51,282 bases of DNA from Gemmatimonadota bacterium (lineage in GTDB: Bacteria > Gemmatimonadota > Gemmatimonadetes > Longimicrobiales > Gaopeijiaceae). The stretch covers positions 1 to 51,282 of the forward strand of contig VXQO01000011.1 of the NCBI GenBank assembly GCA_009838975.1. Reading direction: 5' to 3'. The notes beneath the pieces are model-generated. The model was not told where the DNA came from and did no database searches. It saw only the letters and a program-made list of their open reading frames with translations. Of this stretch, positions 26,668 through 35,003 are shown piece by piece. Both the position numbers and the translations under genes were made by a program. Within the stretch, counting starts at the first letter, position 1; every line of letters starts with the position of its first letter.

Positions 26668-26749
26668 TGGTGTCTCCCGTTTATGGGCGGGGCCACCCCT
26701 TGGTGGAGGTGACCCCGCTCTGGTTTTTGGGCGTCGGCGGACCTTGATC

Positions 26750-28048
26750 CTACGTGATGTTCGGGTTGGAGTCCCGCTCCCGGCGCGGGATCTGGATGCA
26801 TGTGGTCGTGCCGTAGGTGTTTCCGTCGTACGGATGGGTTCCCGAGGCGAACGGAAGGTCGTGGCGCAGGAAGTCCGGCAGGCGCCTGCCTTCGAGGAAC
26901 AGTTCGCGGGTGCGCTCCTCCATCACCTGCTTCATGATCTCCTCGCTGTCGTTCACATTCGCCGGTTCGTACGCCGGCAGCCCGACGGCCGCGTGGAACT
27001 CGTTGATGATGTCCACCGCAGTCTGTCCCAACTCGATCTCGGCGATGATCAGCTTTGCTTCCGCCGCGTTCGCGATCGCGATGGGGCTCGTCCACGACGG
27101 GTACTTGTGAATGTGCCGAAGCGGTGAACCGTCCTGCCCGATCCCCGAAGGAGTACTTGCCACCCGCGGATCGACCACGCCGCCGAAGGTCAGGTTGTCA
27201 CCGTCCAGTGTAGGCTGTAGGCTCTCGTCGTTGAACTCGGGCGAGAGGAACCCGTCCACGATGTTGTGCTGGTAGATGCGGTTGTAGCGGTAGAAGTCGG
27301 CGGACGAGTAGTTGGCGTCGAAGCGGAAGCCGTCCGGCACGGCCGAAGCGTCCGACATCGCCCCGGAGTTGTCTCCGAGGTGGAGGCGCACCGCCGCGCG
27401 CCGGACTCGGGCCGCTTCGGCCAGGTCGGGCCGTCCCGCCGACTGTGCCAGCGACATCGCCTCGCCCAGGGCGGCCTCGGCGTTCTGCATCATTTCGGTC
27501 TTCGGCATGATGGGGCCGACGTCGATCGTCATGTCACAGAAGGCCTCGCCGAGGATGGCGCGCGAGAAGGCGCCGTAGGCTGCGACCGTCGCGATCTTCT
27601 CCGTACGCTCCGACACGTCGGCGTCGTCCCAACCCTCCAGGCGCGTGCGCGACGACTCGGCTGACACCCGCGCCTTCTGCATTGGCGTGAACACACCGTA
27701 GCCGAAGTTCGTGTTGCACTCTCTGACATCGCGATCCTGACCGATCTTGCGGTGATCCCACTCGGTCATCACCAGCCAGCCCGAGCTGTGTCGCAGTTCG
27801 TCGGTGAGCTGTCCGGAGGCGGCGACGTACTGGCTGAAGGCGCACTCGAATTCGCCGATCGCGCTATTGACCAGCACCTGGGCGACGGAGGGGTTCTCGA
27901 GGTTCTCGGCGGCGACCTTGGTCGGAAGCTCCACCTGCAACAGGTCTTCACACGCGGAAGTGGCCATGGCGAGCATGAGCGTGAGCCCGACCGCCGAAAG
28001 GCGCGACCAATACCGCTTGCGGGCGCTGTTCATTTCATGGGTATACAT
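26750..28048 (-). CDS. RagB/SusD-family outer-membrane lipoprotein
   Basis: About 432 aa. The signal ends in the lipobox ATSAC, followed by EDLLQVELPTKV, the usual SusD start. TPR-like helices and the C-terminal EERTRELFLEGRRLPDFLRHD motif are typical of SusD_RagB. It is the surface ligand-binding lid of the SusC transporter encoded 28 bp upstream. ATG 28048 (MYTHEMNS) is preferred over ATG 28069 because AAAGGAGAG and GAAGGG lie between them as the ribosome site. Two Cys in the region before FGYGVF are unusual but not diagnostic. The ligand is unknown; neighbours suggest a peptide or amide instead of a glycan. Confidence 0.9.
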   Translation of the reverse strand: MYTHEMNSARKRYWSRLSAVGLTLMLAMATSACEDLLQVELPTKVAAENLENPSVAQVLVNSAIGEFECAFSQYVAASGQLTDELRHSSGWLVMTEWDHRKIGQDRDVRECNTNFGYGVFTPMQKARVSAESSRTRLEGWDDADVSERTEKIATVAAYGAFSRAILGEAFCDMTIDVGPIMPKTEMMQNAEAALGEAMSLAQSAGRPDLAEAARVRRAAVRLHLGDNSGAMSDASAVPDGFRFDANYSSADFYRYNRIYQHNIVDGFLSPEFNDESLQPTLDGDNLTFGGVVDPRVASTPSGIGQDGSPLRHIHKYPSWTSPIAIANAAEAKLIIAEIELGQTAVDIINEFHAAVGLPAYEPANVNDSEEIMKQVMEERTRELFLEGRRLPDFLRHDLPFASGTHPYDGNTYGTTTCIQIPRRERDSNPNIT

Positions 28049-28076
28049 GATTCCCTTCTCTCCTTTCATTGCGGGG

Positions 28077-31000
28077 TCAATAGTTGAGGCGCACGGTCAT
28101 GGCCACGGTGGTGGCGGGCGGCATCGAGGTCTGGTGGTACACTCCTCCCTCGCGTGACGCGTTCCACTGGCGGGTCAGTTCTACATCGATTTCCCGGCGG
28201 CCGAAGGTTCCCGACTGGGCTTCCCAGAGGTTGAACAGGTTGCGCGCGGAGATCGTCAGCGATCCGCCGTCGCTGCCGGCTAGGGACGCGATCTCGTCCG
28301 AGAGCGTGTAGGAGAGCGAGAGCTCGCGCAGCTTGGCGAGTCCGCCCTTGAGTACCCCGGCCTGGAGCCAGTTGCCCACGATTTCGCTCATGGCTGCCAA
28401 CTGCGCATCCTCGCGCTCCAGGATCTGCTGGGAGTTCTGGAAAAGCAGGTGGGAGGCGGCCAGATCGCCGCTGATCTTGGTGTATCCACCCGAGAAGTCG
28501 ACCAGGGCGAAAACGCGGAAGTTCTGCAACAACCGGACGGACGTGTTGACGCCCCCGTACCAGGTGGGGACCGAGGGCCCGCGGTAGACGGGCTGCGCCA
28601 TCGAGCAGGGTACCATGCCGCCACCCTGTTCGGGTGTGGCCTCGCACTGGTCGTTGACGATGTTGCCGTTGGCGTCGAATTCCGCCGAAACGACGTTTTC
28701 GACGAACACGGCACCCACCGGCAGCCCCTCCTGGTGCCGCTGGCCAAAGAGGAAGATCGTGGGCAGCCCGCCGAGGTCGACCACTTCGCTGTTGTTGGTC
28801 GCGTAGTTGAAGCCGATGTCCCAGTCCACGCTGCCGCTTCGCACCAGCGTCGCGCTGGCCTCGATCTCGATTCCCCTGTTGTTGAGTTGCCCGACATTGA
28901 CGAACTGGGTGCCCGCGAACCCGCTCGACGGGGACACCGGCCGCGCAATGATCGCGTCCCTGGTGTCCTTGTTGTAGACGGTGAAACCAATGCCAATCCG
29001 GTCATCGAGCAGGCTGGCGTCGAATCCGACCTCGAGTTCCTCGCCGACCTCGGGCTTGAGGTCCGGGTTCCCGACCGCGTCGGTGGTCAGGCCCGGCTGG
29101 TCGCCGCCGGCGGTGATGGGCGCATACAGCCGGCGTGCGGCGAAGACATCGGGCTGCCTCCCCGCGCGTCCCCACGCAGCGCGCAGCTTCAGGTTGTCGA
29201 CCAACGAGATGTTGAAGAAGGATTCCTCGCTGAGGACCCACGACCCACTGACCTTCGGGTACAGGATGAAGTCGAAGTTCTCACCGAACGCGCTGTTGTC
29301 GTCGCCGCGGAAGGCCACGGTGGCGAAAAGCCGATTGTTCCAGCTCAGCTGCTCCTGCACGTAGAGGCCGAAGGTCTTGTTCTCGATGAAGTCCTCCCAA
29401 CCGGTCTTGACCGCGGCCGATGAGACCGTGCCGGGCCCGGGGGCGGGGAACTGGTCTCCCACGGCGCCGAACTCGTGCGTCTTCTTCACGTAGTACTGCG
29501 CGCCGACCGAGGTCTCGGAGGTCGTGCCAAGGAAGGGCAGATCGAAGGTGGCCGTCGCGCCATAGTCCACGTTGGCCTGCGTGACCGAGCGCTCGGTGGT
29601 TTCCACATGCCCGAGACTCATTGCCCCGAAGAAGTCGGCGGAGCCGAGAGGCGACCGCGGCACCATGCGTCCGGAGACGGCGCTTCCGAAGTCCGCGCCC
29701 CCCGTGACGCGGTGAACGAGCCAGGGGAACGGATTGTGACGCACCGTTCCGCTCGCGATCATCCGGTCGATGCCCTCGGTGACGTCGACCGTCTCCATGG
29801 CCCACGGGGGCGTCCAGTTCCAGCCGCGCCGCCGCTCGTCCTCGGCTGCGGCCGGCGTGCCCCAGTAGATGGACGAGACGAACTCGATGGGGAACGGACC
29901 TCCTCCGTTGAACCGCGACTTGGAGCGGAGGAAGCCCATGTTGGTTGAGATGCTGAGCTGCTCGTTCGGCGTGATCTCGAGATTCGCGCGCGCGGAATAC
30001 TTGTTCTGGTGATTCCATTCGACGAACCCCTCGTCGCGGTCGACCTGCGCCGAGAAGTAGTACCTGAGCAGGTCGGTGCCGCCCCGCGATGATATCCCGT
30101 AGGTCTGGTCGTGTCCGTAGGTGAACGGAATGCCGTGACCCAGAGCCTGCTCGGACTTGAGGACCTCGAACTTCCTCACCCCGCTGGGCAGGATCTCGCA
30201 GTTGGGGCACGGGTTCGTCCCGGCGTCGTAGACCGCGGGCCAGCGGCCAACCGCGTTGGACAGGTAGGAAACCCCCTGTCTGACCGTCACCTCCCACTGC
30301 GGTGCGCCGACCGTGCCTCGCTTGGTGGTAATCTGGATCACACCGGCCGAAGCTTCGGTACCGTACAGGGTCGCGGCAGCCGGGCCCTTGATGACCTCGA
30401 CGCTCTGGATCTCCTCGGGATTGAGGTCGTTGAGTCGGCTGACCGACCCTCCGCGCATGGTGCCGTTCCCCTGGTCGCTCCCGATTCGGGCGTTTGAATT
30501 GTTGTCGATCCTGACGCCGTCGACGTAGACCAGCGGGCCGCTTCCCAGCGTCACGCTGCCGATACCGCGGATCTTCATGGCACCCCCGGTGCCGACATTG
30601 CCCGGTCCGCTGGCCATGTTCAGTCCGGAGACGTTCGAATTCAGCATCTCCTGGAAGGTGCCCGACTGGCCCACCTGGAGCGCCTCGGTCATGTCGAGCT
30701 GCGCGATCGTGGTGCCGATCGCCCGCGTCTGGGAACCGCCGGCCGTGCCGGTCACGACGATGGCGTCCAGGTCGATCGCGGTCTCCTCCAGTTCGATCTG
30801 GATGGTCGCATCGCCGGCCTGGTAGACCTCGGTGTACTCGCGATAGCCGATCAGGACCACTCGCAGAGTCACGGTGGCCCCGGAAATGTTGGTGATGAGG
30901 AACCGGCCCGCAGAGTTGGTGGCGACGCCCTGTCCCGTGCCCTCGACGACGACTTGCGCACCGGCGAGGGGCTGGCCCGTACGGGCCGAGACGACAATCC

Positions 31001-31100
31001 CCGTGACCACCTCCTGCATCGACGGAGACTCTGCTCCGATCGGTGCCGCGGCCACCAGCGCAAGGCAGCCTGCTGACAGAAGTCTTCTAAAGCTCTGCAT
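28077..31100 (-). CDS. SusC/RagA-family TonB-linked outer-membrane transporter
   Basis: About 1007 aa. A signal peptide (MQSFRRLLSAGCLALVAAA) is followed by the carboxypeptidase-regulatory domain (GIVVSARTGQPLAGAQVVVEG), then the SusC plug with DAIVVTGTAG, the RGIGSVTLGSGPLVYVDGV box and VEVIKGPAAATLYGTEASAG, and a long beta-barrel ending in VAMTVRLNY. It forms the TonB-driven import pore with SusD. ATG 31100 is chosen because GGGAGGAG lies 9 nt upstream; the frame open to 31244 adds 48 residues that are not signal-like. The 246 bp up to the next stop is the likely promoter region and holds no gene. Confidence 0.92.
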   Translation of the reverse strand: MQSFRRLLSAGCLALVAAAPIGAESPSMQEVVTGIVVSARTGQPLAGAQVVVEGTGQGVATNSAGRFLITNISGATVTLRVVLIGYREYTEVYQAGDATIQIELEETAIDLDAIVVTGTAGGSQTRAIGTTIAQLDMTEALQVGQSGTFQEMLNSNVSGLNMASGPGNVGTGGAMKIRGIGSVTLGSGPLVYVDGVRIDNNSNARIGSDQGNGTMRGGSVSRLNDLNPEEIQSVEVIKGPAAATLYGTEASAGVIQITTKRGTVGAPQWEVTVRQGVSYLSNAVGRWPAVYDAGTNPCPNCEILPSGVRKFEVLKSEQALGHGIPFTYGHDQTYGISSRGGTDLLRYYFSAQVDRDEGFVEWNHQNKYSARANLEITPNEQLSISTNMGFLRSKSRFNGGGPFPIEFVSSIYWGTPAAAEDERRRGWNWTPPWAMETVDVTEGIDRMIASGTVRHNPFPWLVHRVTGGADFGSAVSGRMVPRSPLGSADFFGAMSLGHVETTERSVTQANVDYGATATFDLPFLGTTSETSVGAQYYVKKTHEFGAVGDQFPAPGPGTVSSAAVKTGWEDFIENKTFGLYVQEQLSWNNRLFATVAFRGDDNSAFGENFDFILYPKVSGSWVLSEESFFNISLVDNLKLRAAWGRAGRQPDVFAARRLYAPITAGGDQPGLTTDAVGNPDLKPEVGEELEVGFDASLLDDRIGIGFTVYNKDTRDAIIARPVSPSSGFAGTQFVNVGQLNNRGIEIEASATLVRSGSVDWDIGFNYATNNSEVVDLGGLPTIFLFGQRHQEGLPVGAVFVENVVSAEFDANGNIVNDQCEATPEQGGGMVPCSMAQPVYRGPSVPTWYGGVNTSVRLLQNFRVFALVDFSGGYTKISGDLAASHLLFQNSQQILEREDAQLAAMSEIVGNWLQAGVLKGGLAKLRELSLSYTLSDEIASLAGSDGGSLTISARNLFNLWEAQSGTFGRREIDVELTRQWNASREGGVYHQTSMPPATTVAMTVRLNY

Positions 31101-31346
31101 GGGTACACACTCCTCCCGGCGAGGGGTCAAATGGGGCTCCAAAGGACGGACCGATCCCCGACGGGATCGACCAACAGCTAGCCCGGCCCACCATGGGCAA
31201 CTCCAACAAGTGCCTGCGTCAACCGTGGCGCACTGCGGTGACACCGTGGTTCAGGGGTCCGGTGGCGTCACTGCGCCGTCACGCAGAATACGCCTGTGTA
31301 TACATTTATGCAAGCATTTGATGCCGGATGCGTTCTGCCGGAGCCG

Positions 31347-33215
31347 CTACCTCGCTCTCCGAATCACGGGCAGCACGATGTGCGACGCCCGCTCACCACC
31401 ATTGTACACGCGCTGCGTGGCCACCACCGCCTGGTCCCGTGTTACCATCGCAACGTTGTCGGCCCCCGTGTTGAGGTTGGGGAGGTAGTACGAGTACCAG
31501 CTCGACGAGATCTCGATGCCGATGCGGTGACCCTCCCTGAACAGGTTCCCGGTGCCGCGCCAGAACCGGATCGTGTACTCGTAGACCTCGCCGGGGTCGA
31601 TCGTGCTGAGTTGCGCGCCGTTGAAGCGCCCCTCGTCGTCCGGGTCGCGGTTGCGCGCCCGCATGACGCCTTCGGTGAGCAGCGCCGAATGGCCGTCCGG
31701 GTGGACGTCAACGAGGCGCACGAACCAGTCGGTGTCGCTGGCCGAGGTCGAAGCGTAGAGCCTGGCCTCGATCGGGCCCGTGACCTCGACCGCTTCCGCA
31801 AGCGGTGGCGTGCGGTAGACCAGGACCTCGTCACCCGACGCCGACACGCGCGTGTCCAGAGCCCCGTCGATGTGCCCGTTCGTGTTGGGCCAGCTGTCGA
31901 AGGGTGTGCGGGTGGGGTTCAGCGGGTCGTAGACGTAGGTGTCGTGGCCCTCGGTCACGGGAGGTGTAGTCGTGAGCAGGCCGTCGCCGTTCAGGGAGTT
32001 GGCGCCTGCCTCGGAGGAGAGGTAGAAGCGGGTCCATTCGGTTCCCGGCAGAGGCCAGTCGTCCTCGGCGTACCACCTGTTCTCGCCCATGACGAAGACG
32101 TAGACCGGCGGGTCATCCTCAACCCCGTTGTCGATGCCCTTCAGGAAGTGGTCGAACCAGCGCATGACGTAACCGTCGATGTCGATCACGGCGTCGGGGC
32201 CGTAGTCGATTCCACCGAGATGGCGGGTGTTGATCCCGTGCGTCCACGGTCCGATCACCAGACTGGGCCGCCGCGCCTCCGGGGTCGCGCCGTACCGCTT
32301 CATTCCCGCGTAGTTCATCGGCGATCCGGGGTGGTTGCCGTCGAACCAGCCCGTGAAGGCGAGAGAGGGGACCGTGATTCGCGAGTACGATTCGGGTGTC
32401 TGGTAGCGGATCGCGCTCCAGTAGGGATCGGTGGTCCGGTTCTGACGGTACCACGTCTCGAACCACGGGGCCGCGCGCAGTCCGCGCGCCTCGTTGATCT
32501 CGATGTAGGGCGTGTGGGGGGGATCCGCGCGGTGCTGGGGCCAGCCATTGTAGTAGCCGGTGTCGGCGACCTGCGCCGTGCGGCCCGAGGACCCCGCGGC
32601 CCAGTCGAGCATCCAGCCGCCCAGGAGCACGCCGTGCTGATAGGGCAGGTTCTCGAACGGGTCGGGGGGCGAGACCCTGGGCGCGATCGCCGCGAGGTGG
32701 GGCGGGGCCATGCTCGCCGCCCACCACTGTGTCCACCCCAGATACGAGCCGCCGATCATGCCGACCTTGCCGGTGCACCACGGCTGGGCGGCGACCCACT
32801 CGACCAGGTCGTAGCCGTCCACCCGGTGCAGGGCCCCGAACGGATCCCACTCGCCGTCCGAGTCGTAGCGCCCGCGGGCATCGGCCGAGACCACCACGTA
32901 GCCGCGCTCCGCAAACCATGTTGCAATCTCCCGCTGCCCGTTGTTGTCGTACGGGGTGTGCGCCAGGATGCCGGGGAAGGGGCCCGCGGACCCCCGCGGG
33001 GCGTAGATATCGACCGAGAGGCGCACCCCGTCCCGCATGGGCACGAGGACGCCGCGGGTTACATCCACCTCGTACTCGGCCTGGGAGTATTCGCCGGGGT
33101 CGGGGGGTTGGGCGCGGGCTTCGCCACTCGTCGCGCCGGTGAATAGCAGAAGCGTTGCTGCGAGCGTGGCGGTCCGGTTTGCGGCGACCGTGCCGAGCGT
33201 GGTGCTACCGTTCAT
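31347..33215 (-). CDS. CocE/NonD-family serine hydrolase (copy 2)
   Basis: A 622-aa protein with a signal peptide (TATLAATLLLFTGATSGEARAQ) but no lipobox, unlike copy 1. Catalytic elements are GGSYLGW, GWFDGNHPG and VIGPWTHG. The C-terminal jelly roll is almost colinear with copy 1, and both end in GGERASHIVLP. ATG 33215 overlaps the dipeptidase stop by four bases (ATGA) and has GGAG 5 nt upstream, so it is the fourth cistron of a coupled operon. A start at 33242 is possible but weaker. Probably a periplasmic esterase or amidase. Confidence 0.9.
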   Translation of the reverse strand: MNGSTTLGTVAANRTATLAATLLLFTGATSGEARAQPPDPGEYSQAEYEVDVTRGVLVPMRDGVRLSVDIYAPRGSAGPFPGILAHTPYDNNGQREIATWFAERGYVVVSADARGRYDSDGEWDPFGALHRVDGYDLVEWVAAQPWCTGKVGMIGGSYLGWTQWWAASMAPPHLAAIAPRVSPPDPFENLPYQHGVLLGGWMLDWAAGSSGRTAQVADTGYYNGWPQHRADPPHTPYIEINEARGLRAAPWFETWYRQNRTTDPYWSAIRYQTPESYSRITVPSLAFTGWFDGNHPGSPMNYAGMKRYGATPEARRPSLVIGPWTHGINTRHLGGIDYGPDAVIDIDGYVMRWFDHFLKGIDNGVEDDPPVYVFVMGENRWYAEDDWPLPGTEWTRFYLSSEAGANSLNGDGLLTTTPPVTEGHDTYVYDPLNPTRTPFDSWPNTNGHIDGALDTRVSASGDEVLVYRTPPLAEAVEVTGPIEARLYASTSASDTDWFVRLVDVHPDGHSALLTEGVMRARNRDPDDEGRFNGAQLSTIDPGEVYEYTIRFWRGTGNLFREGHRIGIEISSSWYSYYLPNLNTGADNVAMVTRDQAVVATQRVYNGGERASHIVLPVIRRAR

Positions 33216-34234
33216 TTCGGCTCCTTCCATACTTCGCGACATACACGCAGCCAGTTGCCGCCGAGGATGCCGCGCACGTCGTCTTCACCGTATCCCCGTT
33301 GCAGCATGAGGTCGGTGAGCGCCGGCAACTGCTCGATTTCGAAGCAGGCCAGAGGCTCCCACAACCCCTGCTCCTTCCCGGGCCACTCGTCCGGCCGCGC
33401 GTCGATGAACCGTCGCAGGAACTCCAGGCCCGGCTTGTCCAGGTTGTCGAGGCCGATTCCAGCATGCTGCGGTCCCACGAGCTGCACGACGTGGTCGAGG
33501 TGCCGGAAGTAGGTCTCGGTGCTGGTGTCGCCCAGATAGAAGCCGGCGCTGGTGATGCCGATCACGCCTCCGACGGCCGCGCACGCCTGAATCTGGTTGT
33601 CGTGGACGTTCCGGAAGTGCTCGCGGATGGAATGGCAGCCGAGGTGCGAGAAGATGACCGGCGCCTTCGACACCTCCATCATCTCGAGGGTGGTGCGGTA
33701 GCCCGCGTGGGCGGCGTCAACGAGCATGCCGACGCGATTCATCTCGTGGACGACCTTGATCCCGAACTGGGTCAGCCCGATGTCGATACGGTCCGCCGAA
33801 CCCCCGCCGATCGAGTTGACGAGGTTGAAGATGGGGTGCACAAAGCGGACGCCGAGCTTGTAGTAGGTCTCGATCAGGTTGAGGTCGCGCTCCAGGCAGC
33901 GGAACCCCTCGAGATGCAGCCCGACCGCCAGCTTGCCGTTGCGCCTGGCGACCAGGATGTCGTCGACCGTATTGACCAGCACGTAACGGTCGGACTGGCT
34001 CAGGATCTGGCGGCGGCAGCGGGCGATCCGCTGCATCGCCTCGCCGATGTTGTGGCGGTCGCCTGCGGGATGGACCGAAACGAAGTCGACACCCGCGGCC
34101 CGCCAGCGCGGGAAGAGACGGGAGTCGTTCCCATGATCAGGCTCCCAGACGAAGACCATGTCCCACACCAGGGCATCTTCGTGGAGCGCGGCGGCGCGGT
34201 CGGAGACGTCCCATTCAACCATGTCGTTGCCCAT
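33212..34234 (-). CDS. Membrane-dipeptidase family (M19) protein
   Basis: A 340-aa protein without a clear signal peptide. It follows the renal-dipeptidase TIM barrel: AGVDFVSVHPAGD, the bridging Glu in VGLHLEGF, the His in LVDAAHAG, the His in VIFSHLGCHSI, GITSAGFYLGD, and GIGLDNLD at the C-terminal strand. The usual N-terminal His-x-Asp metal pair should fall near ALVWDMVFVW and is not evident. Family members cleave dipeptides with a D-residue or hydrolyse beta-lactam rings. Four bases separate its start from the SDR stop, and its stop overlaps the CocE start, so all three belong to one operon. Confidence 0.85.
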   Translation of the reverse strand: MGNDMVEWDVSDRAAALHEDALVWDMVFVWEPDHGNDSRLFPRWRAAGVDFVSVHPAGDRHNIGEAMQRIARCRRQILSQSDRYVLVNTVDDILVARRNGKLAVGLHLEGFRCLERDLNLIETYYKLGVRFVHPIFNLVNSIGGGSADRIDIGLTQFGIKVVHEMNRVGMLVDAAHAGYRTTLEMMEVSKAPVIFSHLGCHSIREHFRNVHDNQIQACAAVGGVIGITSAGFYLGDTSTETYFRHLDHVVQLVGPQHAGIGLDNLDKPGLEFLRRFIDARPDEWPGKEQGLWEPLACFEIEQLPALTDLMLQRGYGEDDVRGILGGNWLRVCREVWKEPK

Positions 34235-34238
34235 CCAC

Positions 34239-35000
34239 CTACTGCTCCCACTCGATGTGGCCGTCGACCGCGATGACCTGCCCGGTAACCCGGCTCGCCC
34301 CCTCCGAAGACAGGAACACGGCCATGTCGGCGATGTCCTCGGGCTCCACTTTGCAGCGCATCGAGATGAACTGCAGGAACTCGTCCTCCACCTCGGTCGT
34401 CGAGCGCCCCTCCTGGTCCGCGATCCGCTGCACGATCATGCGCATGCGCTCGTTGTTGACCATCCCCGGCTGAATCGCGTTCACGCGCACATTCCACGGC
34501 CCCAACTCGCGCGCGGCCGTCTTCGTCAGCCCCTCGACCCCCCACTTCGACACGTTGTATACCGAGCGATTGAGCGGCAGGGTGCGCACGCTGCCCGTGG
34601 AGACGTTGACGATCGATCCTTCGCGCCTGGCCTTCATCCCCGGTACCACTGCCTTTGTCCAGAAGAAGGGGCCGTAGAGGTTGACCCGCATCGTGCGGTC
34701 CCATTCGTCGTCCGGCATCTCCTCCACCGGAGCGCGGGGACCGGGGATGGCCGCGTCGTTCACGAGCACGTCCACCCCGCCGATGGCTTCCTCGGCGTCG
34801 CGCATGCCGCGAGTCACGTCCGCGGGCACGGACACATCTCCCACCGTGCCGGAGAAGGCGGCGTTCTCGCTCAGCGCCCGCGCCACGGCCTCGGCGTTGA
34901 TGTCGAAGATGTGAACCTTGTAGTCGGCGTCCACGAACCGCTGCGCGATCACCCGCCCGATTCCGCTCGCTCCTCCGGTGACGACGACCGTGCGCGCCAT
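34239..35000 (-). CDS. Short-chain dehydrogenase/reductase
   Basis: A 253-aa classical SDR. The nucleotide-binding motif is TGGASGIG (residues 8-15), with FDIN placing Asp where it favours NAD(H). The NDAAIPG element takes the place of NAAG. The active site has Y148 and K152 in YNVSK; the Ser thirteen residues before Tyr appears as T135 next to S134. A C-terminal GQVIAVDGH strand completes the fold. Substrate unknown; the operon context suggests an alcohol or hydroxy-acid released by the hydrolases. Three bases separate it from the upstream serine hydrolase stop. Confidence 0.9.
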   Translation of the reverse strand: MARTVVVTGGASGIGRVIAQRFVDADYKVHIFDINAEAVARALSENAAFSGTVGDVSVPADVTRGMRDAEEAIGGVDVLVNDAAIPGPRAPVEEMPDDEWDRTMRVNLYGPFFWTKAVVPGMKARREGSIVNVSTGSVRTLPLNRSVYNVSKWGVEGLTKTAARELGPWNVRVNAIQPGMVNNERMRMIVQRIADQEGRSTTEVEDEFLQFISMRCKVEPEDIADMAVFLSSEGASRVTGQVIAVDGHIEWEQ

Positions 35001-35003
35001 CGG

